Source of the DNA: Nitrobacter sp. Nb-311A
GTDB taxonomy: Bacteria > Pseudomonadota > Alphaproteobacteria > Rhizobiales > Xanthobacteraceae
Reading direction: 5' to 3'
Assembly: GCF_000152905.1 (NCBI RefSeq)
Contig: NZ_CH672418.1
Location: 244,348 to 308,347 of the forward strand
DNA length: 64,000 nucleotides
The notes under the pieces are model-generated. The model ran no database searches. It was not told where the DNA came from and worked only from the letters and a program-made list of their open reading frames with translations. Shown piece after piece: positions 51,551 to 59,795 of the stretch. The stretch's first letter is position 1. The number at the start of each line of letters is the position of its first letter. Position numbers and translations under genes: made by a program.

Positions 51551-52036
51551 ATGCGACCAACCGTCATTCTGGCGGCGCTTTGCGCCGCCCTGCTTGCGTC
51601 GAGCGCCGATGCGAGGCTGAGGCATCATCGGCACCATATTGATATGTCTCAACAATCCCGCTTATTACGGGAAAATCCCGCAATTAAACCGATCCCTCCC
51701 GGCCTTCATCGTGTCATGGCGACCGGTGCGGGGCGCATCGTCGGCGGCCGTCCACGCGGCTGCCCGCGCCGATACTGCGGCTGCGGGGCTTCGCTCCATA
51801 TCTTCGGTCGGATCATCCCGCGATTGAACCTCGCGGCGAACTGGCTGCGCTTCCCAAGGGCCGCTCCGGCACCGGGCATGGTCGCGGCGAGGCGAGGCCA
51901 TGTGTTCGTGCTCAAGCGGCACCTGCACGGCAGGACGTGGCTGGTTTGGGATGCCAATTCAGGCCGGGGCAAGACCCGCGTTCATCCGCGCTCGATCGCG
52001 GGATTCACGATCGTTGATCCGAGGGCAGGGACATGA
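51551..52036 (+). CDS. exported protein with conserved Cys/His cluster, 161 residues
   Basis: Signal peptide (MRPTVILAALCAALLASSAD), His-rich linker, then a domain with GRPRGCPRRYCGCGASLHIF, GHVFVLKRHLHGRTWLVWDA and NSGRGKTRVHPRSIAGFTIV. The Cys followed by later His and aromatic residues recalls papain-like amidases, but I cannot confirm the family. It is common in this bacterial group. Follows the holin and may act on the wall at lysis. Confidence 0.55.
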   Translation: MRPTVILAALCAALLASSADARLRHHRHHIDMSQQSRLLRENPAIKPIPPGLHRVMATGAGRIVGGRPRGCPRRYCGCGASLHIFGRIIPRLNLAANWLRFPRAAPAPGMVAARRGHVFVLKRHLHGRTWLVWDANSGRGKTRVHPRSIAGFTIVDPRAGT

Positions 52037-52293
52037 CCACCATCCTCGCCCCCATCGGCTCCCTGCTGTTCAGCTTCGGAATCGTGTTGGTCTTTGTCGC
52101 AGGCTGGATGCGCCTCTGCGACAGCGGGAGTGATCTGGCGGGCAGGGTGCTCGGTGCAGGCGGCTCTGCTGTTGGGGATCGGAATAGTGTTGGGAGGATG
52201 CGGCTAGAAGGGAAGAGGCGCAACTTTCGCTGCGCCTCCCCGTTATTGCCTAGCGTGCGGCTTGGATGTGCGCGAACTTACGCCCCTTCTTGA
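52033..52293 (+). CDS. small membrane protein, C-terminus probably frameshifted
   Basis: 86 residues; the N-terminal helix (ILAPIGSLLFSFGIVLVFVA) is convincing and the start overlaps the upstream stop (ATGA). After about residue 43 the frame becomes basic and incoherent, whereas the -1 frame at the same place encodes a second hydrophobic segment ALLLGIGIVLGGCG and a stop. A one-base change near 52160 is likely. Confidence 0.45.
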   Translation: MTTILAPIGSLLFSFGIVLVFVAGWMRLCDSGSDLAGRVLGAGGSAVGDRNSVGRMRLEGKRRNFRCASPLLPSVRLGCARTYAPS

Positions 52294-52447
52294 TCTCAGA
52301 AATCCGTCCGGGGTTCACATCGTAGTCCGCTGCGATCCGGTTCAAGAAGTCACCGATAGCGATGCGCTTCTTGATAATCGGAACATCAGTCGGCTTGATA
52401 CGATACGAGGGTTCGCGGCGACCGCCGCCAGACTTCGTTCCAGTCAT
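52250..52447 (-). CDS. small HTH-like protein, 65 residues
   Basis: ATG 52447 preceded by GGGAAAG. Product starts MTGTKSGGGRREPSYRIKPT and has FLNRIAADYDVNPGRISEIK, a helix-turn-helix-like pair. It converges on the lysis genes and has its own transcript. A DNA-binding cargo gene of unknown target. Confidence 0.6.
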   Translation of the reverse strand: MTGTKSGGGRREPSYRIKPTDVPIIKKRIAIGDFLNRIAADYDVNPGRISEIKKGRKFAHIQAAR

Positions 52448-53035
52448 GTTCTTTCCCTTTGACTGGTTCAACGGCTGTCGTCTTGACAGAGGTACCCAAA
52501 TCAGAGTGTTGTGCACTCAATCGAGGTCTTTCCTTCAGGATGTGCGACGACAACGGGTTTTGCACATCTCGCCTCGATCCAAACGGCTTCCGGGTGCAAC
52601 CGGTGGCCGTTTTTCTTTTCAAGACGAATCGCCCGCGATTTCATCTGGATTCTTGAGTCGTCGCAAGGGGTTGGTCGTTTTCAAAGCGACTTATGCTGCT
52701 GATAAACCACAGTCGCCCCCGACCTCGCAGGTAAGGCGCTCGGCGCGGGCGTGACGTTGGCGCTGCTCGGGTGGGTGTTGATGGAGCGGCCTATTTGATC
52801 CCGCGCAAAAACAGATATCTGGGTCGTGTTAAGCAGGGCCAGTATCGCCGGTAAGGAGACCAGATCGGGGATACTCCTGGCCTGTTCTTCCAGGCCTGTT
52901 CCACCCGCACTAGCCCGGGGTCTGTTCGTAGCGTCGGGCTTTCACTGCTTCTAACAGAAACCCTCGGAGGGAAAATGGTTAGTATTCAGGAACTGAATTA
53001 ACTATAAAAACCGCGATCTCGTTAACGTTCTGGTG
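52448..53035. other. 588-base region without a clear gene, one gene remnant
   Basis: At about 52720-52798 the plus strand encodes DLAGKALGAGVTLALLGWVL, then MERPI and a stop, which matches in pattern the distorted C-terminus of the protein at 52033 (DLAGRVLGAG). This looks like the tail of a second, broken copy. The rest shows a weak hairpin near 52912-52942 and no convincing frame. Confidence 0.4.
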
Positions 53036-53239
53036 TTATTGTAGCGTTTGGCAAGGCGGCGATTCCTTTTCAGGACGCTCGGCCGTGCTTGAATTGATCG
53101 CGGCCTCTATCTCCCGATAAAGTTCAAGTTTCGCCATTTCCAGAAGGAATTTGAGTAGCTCTAAATCGAGCCGCCTGGCTATGTCCCAGGCGTCGTCGAT
53201 CGATTTTTGAAGTGCTTCATATTTACCGAGTTCTGGCAT
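53036..53239 (-). CDS. hypothetical small protein, 67 residues
   Basis: Helical, MPELGKYEALQKSIDDAWDI then LELLKFLLEMAKLELYREIE, with a polar tail. Divergent from 53265-53453, near the right end of the prophage. No family known. Confidence 0.5.
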   Translation of the reverse strand: MPELGKYEALQKSIDDAWDIARRLDLELLKFLLEMAKLELYREIEAAINSSTAERPEKESPPCQTLQ

Positions 53240-53264
53240 TTATCCTAACCGAGGAAGCATTATT

Positions 53265-53453
53265 ATGAACGACGAAACCTTGGATGCGCTGCGGAGCTTG
53301 CTCACGCAGATGCGCGGTGATGTCAGCGGAGAACGCGGCGATCATCTGAACGACGCGAACCGCCTGATAAAGGCTTTTATGCAAATCGCGGATAGCGAGT
53401 CTCGGCAGAAAGTGATCGAAACTGCGGAGCGCTTCGTAAAGAAACAGGCTTGA
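53265..53453 (+). CDS. hypothetical small protein, 62 residues
   Basis: Helical and charged: MNDETLDALRSLLTQMRGDV and RQKVIETAERFVKKQA. GAGGAAG lies upstream of the ATG. Divergent partner of the gene at 53036. Function unknown. Confidence 0.5.
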   Translation: MNDETLDALRSLLTQMRGDVSGERGDHLNDANRLIKAFMQIADSESRQKVIETAERFVKKQA

Positions 53454-53559
53454 GATATCGTCCAGTGTGACATTCGCATCCCCAGCCTTGGACGGCAGGT
53501 TGCAGTATCGGACGATTTTTATGATAATTGCAACCACCGAGTGCGATTTAATCACTCAA

Positions 53560-53785
53560 ATTAAGACGACCCGCGGCCTGTCTTATCCTGCCCCAACAAT
53601 CTCGCGATCTCGTCGAGGTTATCTGCGGGGCTTCGTCGCTGCTCAGTGGTTCTGCCGGGCGCTTCTTCTGGTCGTAATCGAGAGACGCGCGCCCTCATCT
53701 CGGGCGACGCGAGCAAAATCGTCCACGGCCTTATCATCGGCATAGCTGGATTTGGTGCGGCGCTTGAACTTCAGCGGGGTCCATC
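53560..53785 (-). pseudogene. frameshifted gene remnant at the right prophage end
   Basis: Read on the minus strand, coherent protein-like segments occur in three frames in succession: YADDKAVDDFARVARDEGAR, then KKRPAEPLSSDEAP, then ADNLDEIARLLGQDK. No single frame carries all three, so at least two frameshifts are present. Identity unknown. The surrounding 53454-53901 holds nothing else I can support. Confidence 0.35.
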
Positions 53786-53901
53786 AACCGGAAGGGCCAT
53801 GCCGGCGGGGCCGTGGCGCAATCCTGGAACGGCAAGAGAACATACCGGCGCACGCGGTTGTCGTTCGTCGCCCCTCCATCAATAAAACCAATAGCTTGCC
53901 G

Positions 53902-53916
53902 TTAACAGGCCGTTAA
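53902..53916. promoter_or_regulatory. CtrA box and candidate attR
   Basis: TTAA-CAGGCCG-TTAA followed by CCATG; the first 15 bases equal the left copy at 10944. With CCAT it is a fuller CtrA site than the left one. It lies 74 bases before the start of the conserved small gene at 53990. Confidence 0.7.
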
Positions 53917-53989
53917 CCATGCGGGGTTCTAAATCCGGGCGCGCCGTTGCCCAAATCGCGACGAGCGCTGGGGCGAGGAGAAACTGAGC

Positions 53990-54190
53990 ATGGGCACCGT
54001 TATTGCATTTCCGGCAAATGCTTCGCGGCTGGGATTAACGGTAAATCGCTCTTCGGATCACATGGGCGGAACGGTCGTGATCCTGCCGGTAATACGGATC
54101 GACCGCACAACCGACGAAACCAGCGGCGGCAGCGGTCCGGAAGAGGGGGCGGCTGCGGGGCGCCGACGTCGCCGTCGTGCCCGCTCCTGA
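53990..54190 (+). CDS. conserved small Bradyrhizobiaceae-type protein, 66 residues
   Basis: Starts MGTVIAFPANASRLGLTVNR; a beta-like middle (GGTVVILPVIRIDR) and a very basic C-terminus (RRRRRRARS). I recognise the MGTVIAFP start as recurrent in this bacterial group; the function is not known. It sits downstream of the CtrA box. In the unintegrated chromosome it would have been divergent from the DUF2336 gene across a single CtrA box. Confidence 0.65.
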   Translation: MGTVIAFPANASRLGLTVNRSSDHMGGTVVILPVIRIDRTTDETSGGSGPEEGAAAGRRRRRRARS

Positions 54191-54225
54191 TCCAGGCGCG
54201 GCAGATGCAGGGGACGCCGCTCGCC

Positions 54226-54981
54226 ATGGCAGGGCTGAAACGTTTACGCCTCACTTCGCTTGTTTCCGTGATTCTACCCGGCATTATGCTTGCTGCATGC
54301 AGTGGCGGCGACTTCGGTCGCGTTCGTCAGGATGCACGCAACGACGACATGCACCGCTGGATGGGCGCGGAAGCAACTGGCAGCATCGGCCGTCAGGCGT
54401 CGCGGTTTCAACTAACCGACGACGAGCGGCTGTTACGCGATCTCGCCTATCCGCTGGTCGAGCCGCCGCATTCGCGGCCGGCCTGGAAGAGTGTCTTCGG
54501 CAACTACGATCCGTTGGCTGTGCCATGGCGGCAAAAGCCGTCATTCGATCGCTCCGCTTACGGCCGCCTGCTTATCGACGAGCCGCACCGTTCTCACACG
54601 TCGCGCTATGCGCAATTGATCGATGACGTCCGCGATGACATCACCCGTTTTGACCCCTTTTTCAATACCGCCCGGCAGGTCTTCGTTCTCGACGGCAAGC
54701 GCAACGCCAGCCTGAGATTCGTATCCGACCTGTCGCCGCGTGAGCGCGCTGACGCCGTCGCCCGCATGGAGGAAAACACTCTGATCGTGCAGTGGGTGCA
54801 GCAATGCCTCGAGCAGCGGATAGCATCCTATCGCTGGGCGCTCGAGCATCTGGTGGTTCATGCGCCGGATGGCATGGCGGCCGACGCAGATCGCCTGATT
54901 GGGCACCTCGCGACCTTGACCGCCAATCCGCCCGTGGCTTCTGGCCCCGTGATCGGCCGCGCCTTGCGCACGCGTGGGTAG
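54226..54981 (+). CDS. putative lipoprotein, about 251 residues
   Basis: ATG 54226 (or 54205). Signal with lipobox LAAC (IMLAACSGGDFGR), so probably anchored in the membrane via Cys. The mature part is helical and charged (DDERLLRDLAYPLVEPPHSR; RQVFVLDGKRNASLRFVSDL; NTLIVQWVQQCLEQRIASYR). Conserved-looking in this group with no assigned role. It begins 36 bases after the preceding small gene. Confidence 0.72.
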   Translation: MAGLKRLRLTSLVSVILPGIMLAACSGGDFGRVRQDARNDDMHRWMGAEATGSIGRQASRFQLTDDERLLRDLAYPLVEPPHSRPAWKSVFGNYDPLAVPWRQKPSFDRSAYGRLLIDEPHRSHTSRYAQLIDDVRDDITRFDPFFNTARQVFVLDGKRNASLRFVSDLSPRERADAVARMEENTLIVQWVQQCLEQRIASYRWALEHLVVHAPDGMAADADRLIGHLATLTANPPVASGPVIGRALRTRG

Positions 54982-55001
54982 CTTTATTGGATCGTCCGCG
55001 C

Positions 55002-55580
55002 CTACCGTTTCGTTTCCGGCTTCACCACGGGCGGCTCAGTTTGCAGCTGGCATCTTGCGGCGGCGAGAGAAGATTTCGCCTGCTCCATCATGCCCGGCTC
55101 GGGCGCCAGCGCCTTCAGAACGATCAGACCTGTGGCCGAGGGGGAATCGATGATGAGGCGGTCAGCGGCCGTCACATCCTCTTCTTCCGGCAACTCCAGA
55201 TGCTGCGTTTCGGTCATCAGGTTGAGTTCGATCACTTTGCGTCCGGCTGAGCGGTCGTTGATGGCGTAATAGGCGACGTTGCTTTGGGTGTAAAATGACA
55301 CCGACGTATAGGCCTCGCTCACAGGTACCGTGAGCTTGATCGATCCGTCCGATAGGTCGTAGCGGCAGACCGCGAGCGCAAACGCGGGGTCCATGAAAGG
55401 CATCAGCGAGTTGCCGGGATCCGCCGGCGGCAAAGGCGTCACGGCGTTCAGCGTCGTCATTTTCGTTAGCCGCGAATAGGCGTCCTGCGAGGCGATCCGC
55501 GGTAGCGCCAATACGCTGACGAAATGTACGATCCCGCCAAGCAAAAGGCCGCCGACGATCGCAAACAGCAGGCGGATCAT
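55002..55580 (-). CDS. DUF1254-family protein
   Basis: 192 residues from ATG 55580 (ATGA overlap with the upstream stop). An N-terminal membrane helix (IRLLFAIVGGLLLGGIVHFV), then DUF1254-type elements: AYSRLTKMTTLNAVTPLPPA, FMDPAFALAVCRYDLSDGSI, YTSVSFYTQSNVAYYAINDR. DUF1254 and DUF1214 proteins are paired here as in many alphaproteobacteria. Periplasmic, membrane-anchored; function unknown. Confidence 0.8.
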   Translation of the reverse strand: MIRLLFAIVGGLLLGGIVHFVSVLALPRIASQDAYSRLTKMTTLNAVTPLPPADPGNSLMPFMDPAFALAVCRYDLSDGSIKLTVPVSEAYTSVSFYTQSNVAYYAINDRSAGRKVIELNLMTETQHLELPEEEDVTAADRLIIDSPSATGLIVLKALAPEPGMMEQAKSSLAAARCQLQTEPPVVKPETKR

Positions 55581-56155
55581 GAACACCTCTCCGTCGTGAC
55601 GGAAGGCATTGGAGCATCGCGTCGGGTTCTCGTCCCCACGCCGACGGGCGTATCATAGAGGCGAAGCATCAGCACATAGCGCTCGATGCCGCCGGTCGGC
55701 AGCCAGTTGCCTGCGCGCGCGCGAGATGTCACATGCACCACGAATGAGCCGTCGGAGCTCCGCACAATCTCCCGGCTGGTGAAGCCATAGCGTTGCAGCG
55801 AGTTCGCCACCAGATAGCCCTTGCGGTCGTAGAGCGTCAGCGTCCAGAACCGGGCCGCCGGTGTGACGCCGCTGACGATGACTTCGCACCGGCCATCGAG
55901 CGGTCGCTTGGCGTCGTCGGCCGTGGCAAGGAATGCTATGCCGTCTCCAGCTCCGATCGGCAGCTCTCCGCTACGCGCAATTGCGGCGCGCGAATAAGGG
56001 TCGATCTCAGCGGATCCAATCCTTGGCTTTGCCTTCCATGCGCCGATGGTTAGCGTGCCGAGATCGGTGCCCCGCGTTGTGGTGATCCAGGTCGCTCCGA
56101 GGCCTATCGCGGTGGCGAGACCGAGGCCCAGCAAAATGACGATGATTAGCCGCAC
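55577..56155 (-). CDS. DUF1214-family protein
   Basis: 192 residues. An N-terminal membrane helix (LIIVILLGLGLATAIGLGAT), then the DUF1214 beta-fold (VIVSGVTPAARFWTLTLYDR; FVVHVTSRARAGNWLPTGGI; YVLMLRLYDTPVGV). First gene of the pair with DUF1254. Reaction unknown. The 223 bases upstream to the convergent side hold no gene. Confidence 0.82.
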   Translation of the reverse strand: MRLIIVILLGLGLATAIGLGATWITTTRGTDLGTLTIGAWKAKPRIGSAEIDPYSRAAIARSGELPIGAGDGIAFLATADDAKRPLDGRCEVIVSGVTPAARFWTLTLYDRKGYLVANSLQRYGFTSREIVRSSDGSFVVHVTSRARAGNWLPTGGIERYVLMLRLYDTPVGVGTRTRRDAPMPSVTTERCS

Positions 56156-56378
56156 GTGTCGGCGCTCCGGTATTGAGGTCCAGACGATCTATTGTACGCC
56201 TTTGATCTGAAGTGTGGAATCACAAGCGGCGCTATGGCGGTTCACCCGCCATTCGAGTCGCGCTTCTGTAATGCGAATCTCGGAAGCAGGCCAAGTCTGG
56301 ATCAGAAAGATCCAAGATCATCCGTGATCATTCCATTGTTGATAGCGACGCGAACAAGGTACACTTCGTGATCCCGCT

Positions 56379-58661
56379 CTATTTCTTGCCTGACGCCGGG
56401 ATTGCTCGGTCGCTGGACGTTGCGGCCGCGAGGCTTTTGGCGTCGCCGTTGGGCAAGGCGGGATTGAGGGCGTCCGAGCGAGCCGGATTGACCGGTTCTT
56501 TGGCTGATGTTTTTCCGATTGTCCTGGCTGCTTCATCAAGCATCTTTTCCACACGGACCAGGATATCGGCTCCGCGCTTGGTCAGGATAGGCGGGGGCGC
56601 CGGGGTTGGACTGTCCTGGCCGGCATTGGTTTTGGCAGTCGCGTCGGCGATCGATTTCGCTGGCGTTGCAACACCGGGGATATTTTTGATTTCGATGCCG
56701 CGGTGTGCGGCTGTCATGATGTCGTGCCAGGTTTGGGCGGGTAGCGCGCCGCCGGTCAGGCGGTTGGTGGGGGAATAGTCGTCATTGCCGTACCAGACAC
56801 CGCACGCAAAGTTGCCAGTGTAGCCGACGAACCAGGCGTCGCGATAAGCGTTTGTGGTGCCGGTCTTGCCCGCGGCCGGAATGCCATCGAGGATCGCGCG
56901 GCGCGCGGTGCCTTCGCTGACCACATGACTCATCATGCCCGCCATGTCTGCGGCGACCGAAGGCGGAATGATCTGGCGCGGTGCGGGACCGTCGCGATCG
57001 TAACGCCACACCAGATCGCCCGCGCCGGTGCGGACCTCCAGAACCGCGTGCGGAGCCACCGCCTTGCCTTTGTTCGGAAACGTCACATAGGCGACAGCGT
57101 GTTCGAGTACGTTGACCTCGTCGGCCCCGATCGGCAGCGAGGGCGTGTCGGGCAGTGGCGTGACGATGCCGAACTTGCGGGCGACCTCGACGATCTTGGC
57201 GCGGCCGGCTTTAGCGGGGTTCTTTGAACCCTTGCCGAGCGCGATCGAGAGCTTGACCGGCACGACATTGATCGAGCGCGTCAGCGCCTGGGTTAGTGTC
57301 ACAGTCCCTGAATAGGAATGGCCATAATTCTGCGGACACCAGTTGCCGAGGCAGACGGGACCGTCGACGATCTTGGATGTCGGCGTGAATCCGTTGAGCA
57401 ACGCCGTGGTGTAAACATACGGCTTGAATGATGATCCGGGCTGGCGCAACGCATCCGTCGCGCGATTGAACTGGCTCGCGCCGTAATCGCGCCCGCCCAC
57501 CATTGCGCGTACGCCACCGTCGAGATCCGCGACGACCGTAGCCGCTTGCGTCGCGTGATAGTCGCGTCCGAACTGACGCAACTGGTTCTCGATTGCTTCT
57601 TCCGCCGCGTGCTGCACATTCATGTCAATGGCGGTGCGCACGACGAACACCCGCTCGGTGTAGGAGCGCGGAAACGTGTCGACCAGTCTGCGCATTTCCT
57701 CGAATGCCCAGTCGAGATAATAGTTCGGTGAGCTCTCGTCGCGGCGGTCGACCGCGGTAGCGGGATTGCGCCGCGCACCGAACACCTGGCCCTCGGTCAT
57801 GAAGCCTGCATCGACCATGTTGTCGAGTACCTGGTTGGCGCGGGCACGGGCGGCGGGCAGGTTGATATGCGGCGCGTATTTTGTCGGCGCCTTGAACAAG
57901 CCGGCGAGCATGGCGGATTCGGCGAGGTTGACGTCACGCACCGACTTGTTGAAGTAGAAATGCGCTGCCCCGTCGACGCCGAAGGTTCCGCCGCCCATGT
58001 AGGCTCGATCGAGATACAGCTTCAGGATCTCGTTCTTGCTCAGTCGGGTTTCCAGCCAGATTGCGAGAAAGGCCTCATTGACCTTGCGCTCGATGGTGCG
58101 CTCGTTGGAGAGGAAGAGGTTTTTTGCGAGCTGCTGGGTTATTGAGGAGCCGCCTTGCCGCACGCCACCTGCTTGCGCATTGGTCACCAGCGCGCGGAAG
58201 GTACCGCCGACGTCAATGCCGAAGTGATCGTAGAAGCGGCGATCTTCGGTCGCGAGCGTCGCCTTGATCAGGTTGTCGGGAAATTCTTCCAGCGGAATCG
58301 AATCGTTATGTTTGATGCCGCGGCTGCCAATCCGATTGCCATAGCGATCGAGGAACGTCACCGCGAGATCGGATTTCTTCAGCCAGTCCTCGTCGGCGGT
58401 TTCGCGGAATGCCGGTTGTGCCAGCGCCAGCAGGAGAACGAGACCGCCAAGACCTATGGTTGCACATTCCGACAGCGGCTCGATGAATACCCAGCGTTTC
58501 CAATGGCCGACATAAAAGCGGTCCATGAAGGTGGAGAAGCGCTCATAAAGTTCGCGCGTGCCGGCCGCCGAGGAGAACAGGGTCGAATCGATGCGCGCAT
58601 CGAGGTCCAGCAGGAGATGCCGGATTCGTTTCTTCCAATCGGAGGGCAGGATGTTGCGCAC
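56379..58661 (-). CDS. bifunctional penicillin-binding protein 1A
   Basis: 760 residues. One membrane anchor (about 66-86), a GT51 glycosyltransferase with Glu139 in ATEDRRFYDHFG and GGSSITQQLAKNL, then a transpeptidase with SxxK (Ser410, Lys413 in PGSSFKP), SIN (463-465) and KTGT (599-602). It polymerises and crosslinks peptidoglycan. A Pro/Ala-rich C-terminal tail follows. Class A PBP; I do not assign a gene letter. Confidence 0.95.
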   Translation of the reverse strand: MRNILPSDWKKRIRHLLLDLDARIDSTLFSSAAGTRELYERFSTFMDRFYVGHWKRWVFIEPLSECATIGLGGLVLLLALAQPAFRETADEDWLKKSDLAVTFLDRYGNRIGSRGIKHNDSIPLEEFPDNLIKATLATEDRRFYDHFGIDVGGTFRALVTNAQAGGVRQGGSSITQQLAKNLFLSNERTIERKVNEAFLAIWLETRLSKNEILKLYLDRAYMGGGTFGVDGAAHFYFNKSVRDVNLAESAMLAGLFKAPTKYAPHINLPAARARANQVLDNMVDAGFMTEGQVFGARRNPATAVDRRDESSPNYYLDWAFEEMRRLVDTFPRSYTERVFVVRTAIDMNVQHAAEEAIENQLRQFGRDYHATQAATVVADLDGGVRAMVGGRDYGASQFNRATDALRQPGSSFKPYVYTTALLNGFTPTSKIVDGPVCLGNWCPQNYGHSYSGTVTLTQALTRSINVVPVKLSIALGKGSKNPAKAGRAKIVEVARKFGIVTPLPDTPSLPIGADEVNVLEHAVAYVTFPNKGKAVAPHAVLEVRTGAGDLVWRYDRDGPAPRQIIPPSVAADMAGMMSHVVSEGTARRAILDGIPAAGKTGTTNAYRDAWFVGYTGNFACGVWYGNDDYSPTNRLTGGALPAQTWHDIMTAAHRGIEIKNIPGVATPAKSIADATAKTNAGQDSPTPAPPPILTKRGADILVRVEKMLDEAARTIGKTSAKEPVNPARSDALNPALPNGDAKSLAAATSSDRAIPASGKK

Positions 58662-58970
58662 CGGGGCCTGTGACCGATCTGCGGCATGGCAGCGCCTTCA
58701 TCCGGGGCGCCGTTTTGCCAACCTCATGCAAGAATGTTGCGGCAAACCCAAGGCATCTCAAGACCGCGCTGGAATATCATTATGGCCTCCTCGGGAAAGC
58801 CGGTTTTCTTCTATCCGAGCACGGATGATAAACCAATGGCGGTCGCGATTTCGGCCTGGCGCAACTTTGGCGCCCCGGGCCCTGAGGCGCTTGCGCGCAG
58901 TGCCGGCAAAGCCCATAGACGGAAAGCGACTTTTCGGCATACCTCCCGGCACAACCCTTGGCGTATTCAC

Positions 58971-59501
58971 ATGACCCAGCGACCCCCGCAAGCGTCGGAA
59001 CAGCAAGCGTCGGAACAGAATGGGTTCTTCTGGAAGACCAAATCTCTGGATGAGATGTCCGGCGCCGAATGGGAAAGCCTGTGCGATGGTTGCGCGCGCT
59101 GCTGCCTGGAGAAGCTGGAAGACGAGGATACCGGCGACATTTACTTCACCCATGTTTCCTGCCGGCTTCTGGATGCCGGGCTCTGTGCCTGCAAGGATTA
59201 TCAGAAGCGTTCCGAACAGGTTCCGGACTGCGTCCGCCTGACGCCGGACAATGTCCGTACCTTGAACTGGTTGCCGCCGAGCTGCGGTTACCGTCTGGTT
59301 GCGGAGGGGCGGGACCTCTATTGGTGGCACCCTCTGATTTCCGGTGACCCGAATACCGTCCACGAGGCGGGTGTCTCGGTGCGTGGCCGGGTTCGCGGCA
59401 CCGAGGATGAGATTCCCGATTCTGAACTGGAGGATCACATCGTGCAGTGGCCGGTTCGACTGCCGAAGCGCGCCCGGCTTCGGAAACCGCCGGGGAGTTG
59501 A
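58971..59501 (+). CDS. YcgN/UPF0260-family cysteine-cluster protein
   Basis: 176 residues from ATG 58971. Conserved Cys pattern: [32 protein letters not shown] and [12 protein letters not shown], then [20 protein letters not shown], all typical of the YcgN family, which probably binds metal. The frame is open upstream to 58686 without family features, so an earlier start at 58782 cannot be excluded. Confidence 0.85.
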   Translation: MTQRPPQASEQQASEQNGFFWKTKSLDEMSGAEWESLCDGCARCCLEKLEDEDTGDIYFTHVSCRLLDAGLCACKDYQKRSEQVPDCVRLTPDNVRTLNWLPPSCGYRLVAEGRDLYWWHPLISGDPNTVHEAGVSVRGRVRGTEDEIPDSELEDHIVQWPVRLPKRARLRKPPGS

Positions 59502-59538
59502 CCGATCCTTCCTGCAATTTGCGATCCTGAACGGTGGT

Positions 59539-59624
59539 GTTTTCGAGCGAAGCATGTTCTCACGCTTGACCCGAGGAGGGAATCCCGGTTCGCGTGAGAG
59601 AACGCGCCAAACCAAAAAGCTAAA
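59539..59624. repeat. intergenic palindromic repeat, copy 1
   Basis: Contains TTTTCGAGCGAAG and CCCGGTTCGCGTGAGAGAAC, with an internal inverted pair GTTCTCACGC and GCGTGAGAGAAC. A related copy lies at 61377-61483. Such elements are dispersed in genomes of this family. The remaining bases of 59502-59795 show nothing else. Confidence 0.65.
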
Positions 59625-59795
59625 ATCCTCACCGTTTTCGTAAAGCGGTGAAAGACCCTGAAGACCTCTTTATTCCGTCCGTCGCTGTCCGAACGCGCGC
59701 CTCAAGCGTTATAGTCACGAAGCGGCAAACCGTGACGGTCTCCCCCGTGACAGTCTCCGCATCCTGTTAGCCAGATCATATTTTTGTCTGTCCGC

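Larger units (their letters stand above)
10944..53916. mobile_element. HK97-type siphophage prophage, about 43 kb
   Basis: The bounds are the two copies of TTAACAGGCCGTTAA (10944-10958 and 53902-53916). Inside are, in order, a tyrosine integrase operon, repressor/cro switch, replication genes, terminase, portal, prohead protease, HK97 capsid, head-tail connectors, tail genes, fibres and lysis genes. Outside lie ordinary host genes. The head, tail and lysis modules look intact. Visible damage is limited to an IS insertion in an accessory gene and decay at the right end. Lysogenic competence is therefore plausible but unproven. Confidence 0.85.

Noticed and set aside
10944-53916. The whole 43-kb element as a gene transfer agent
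   Set aside because: It has integrase, repressor, operators, replication genes and HNH-terminase pair of a temperate phage; the true GTA remnant is at 62.4 kb and beyond.
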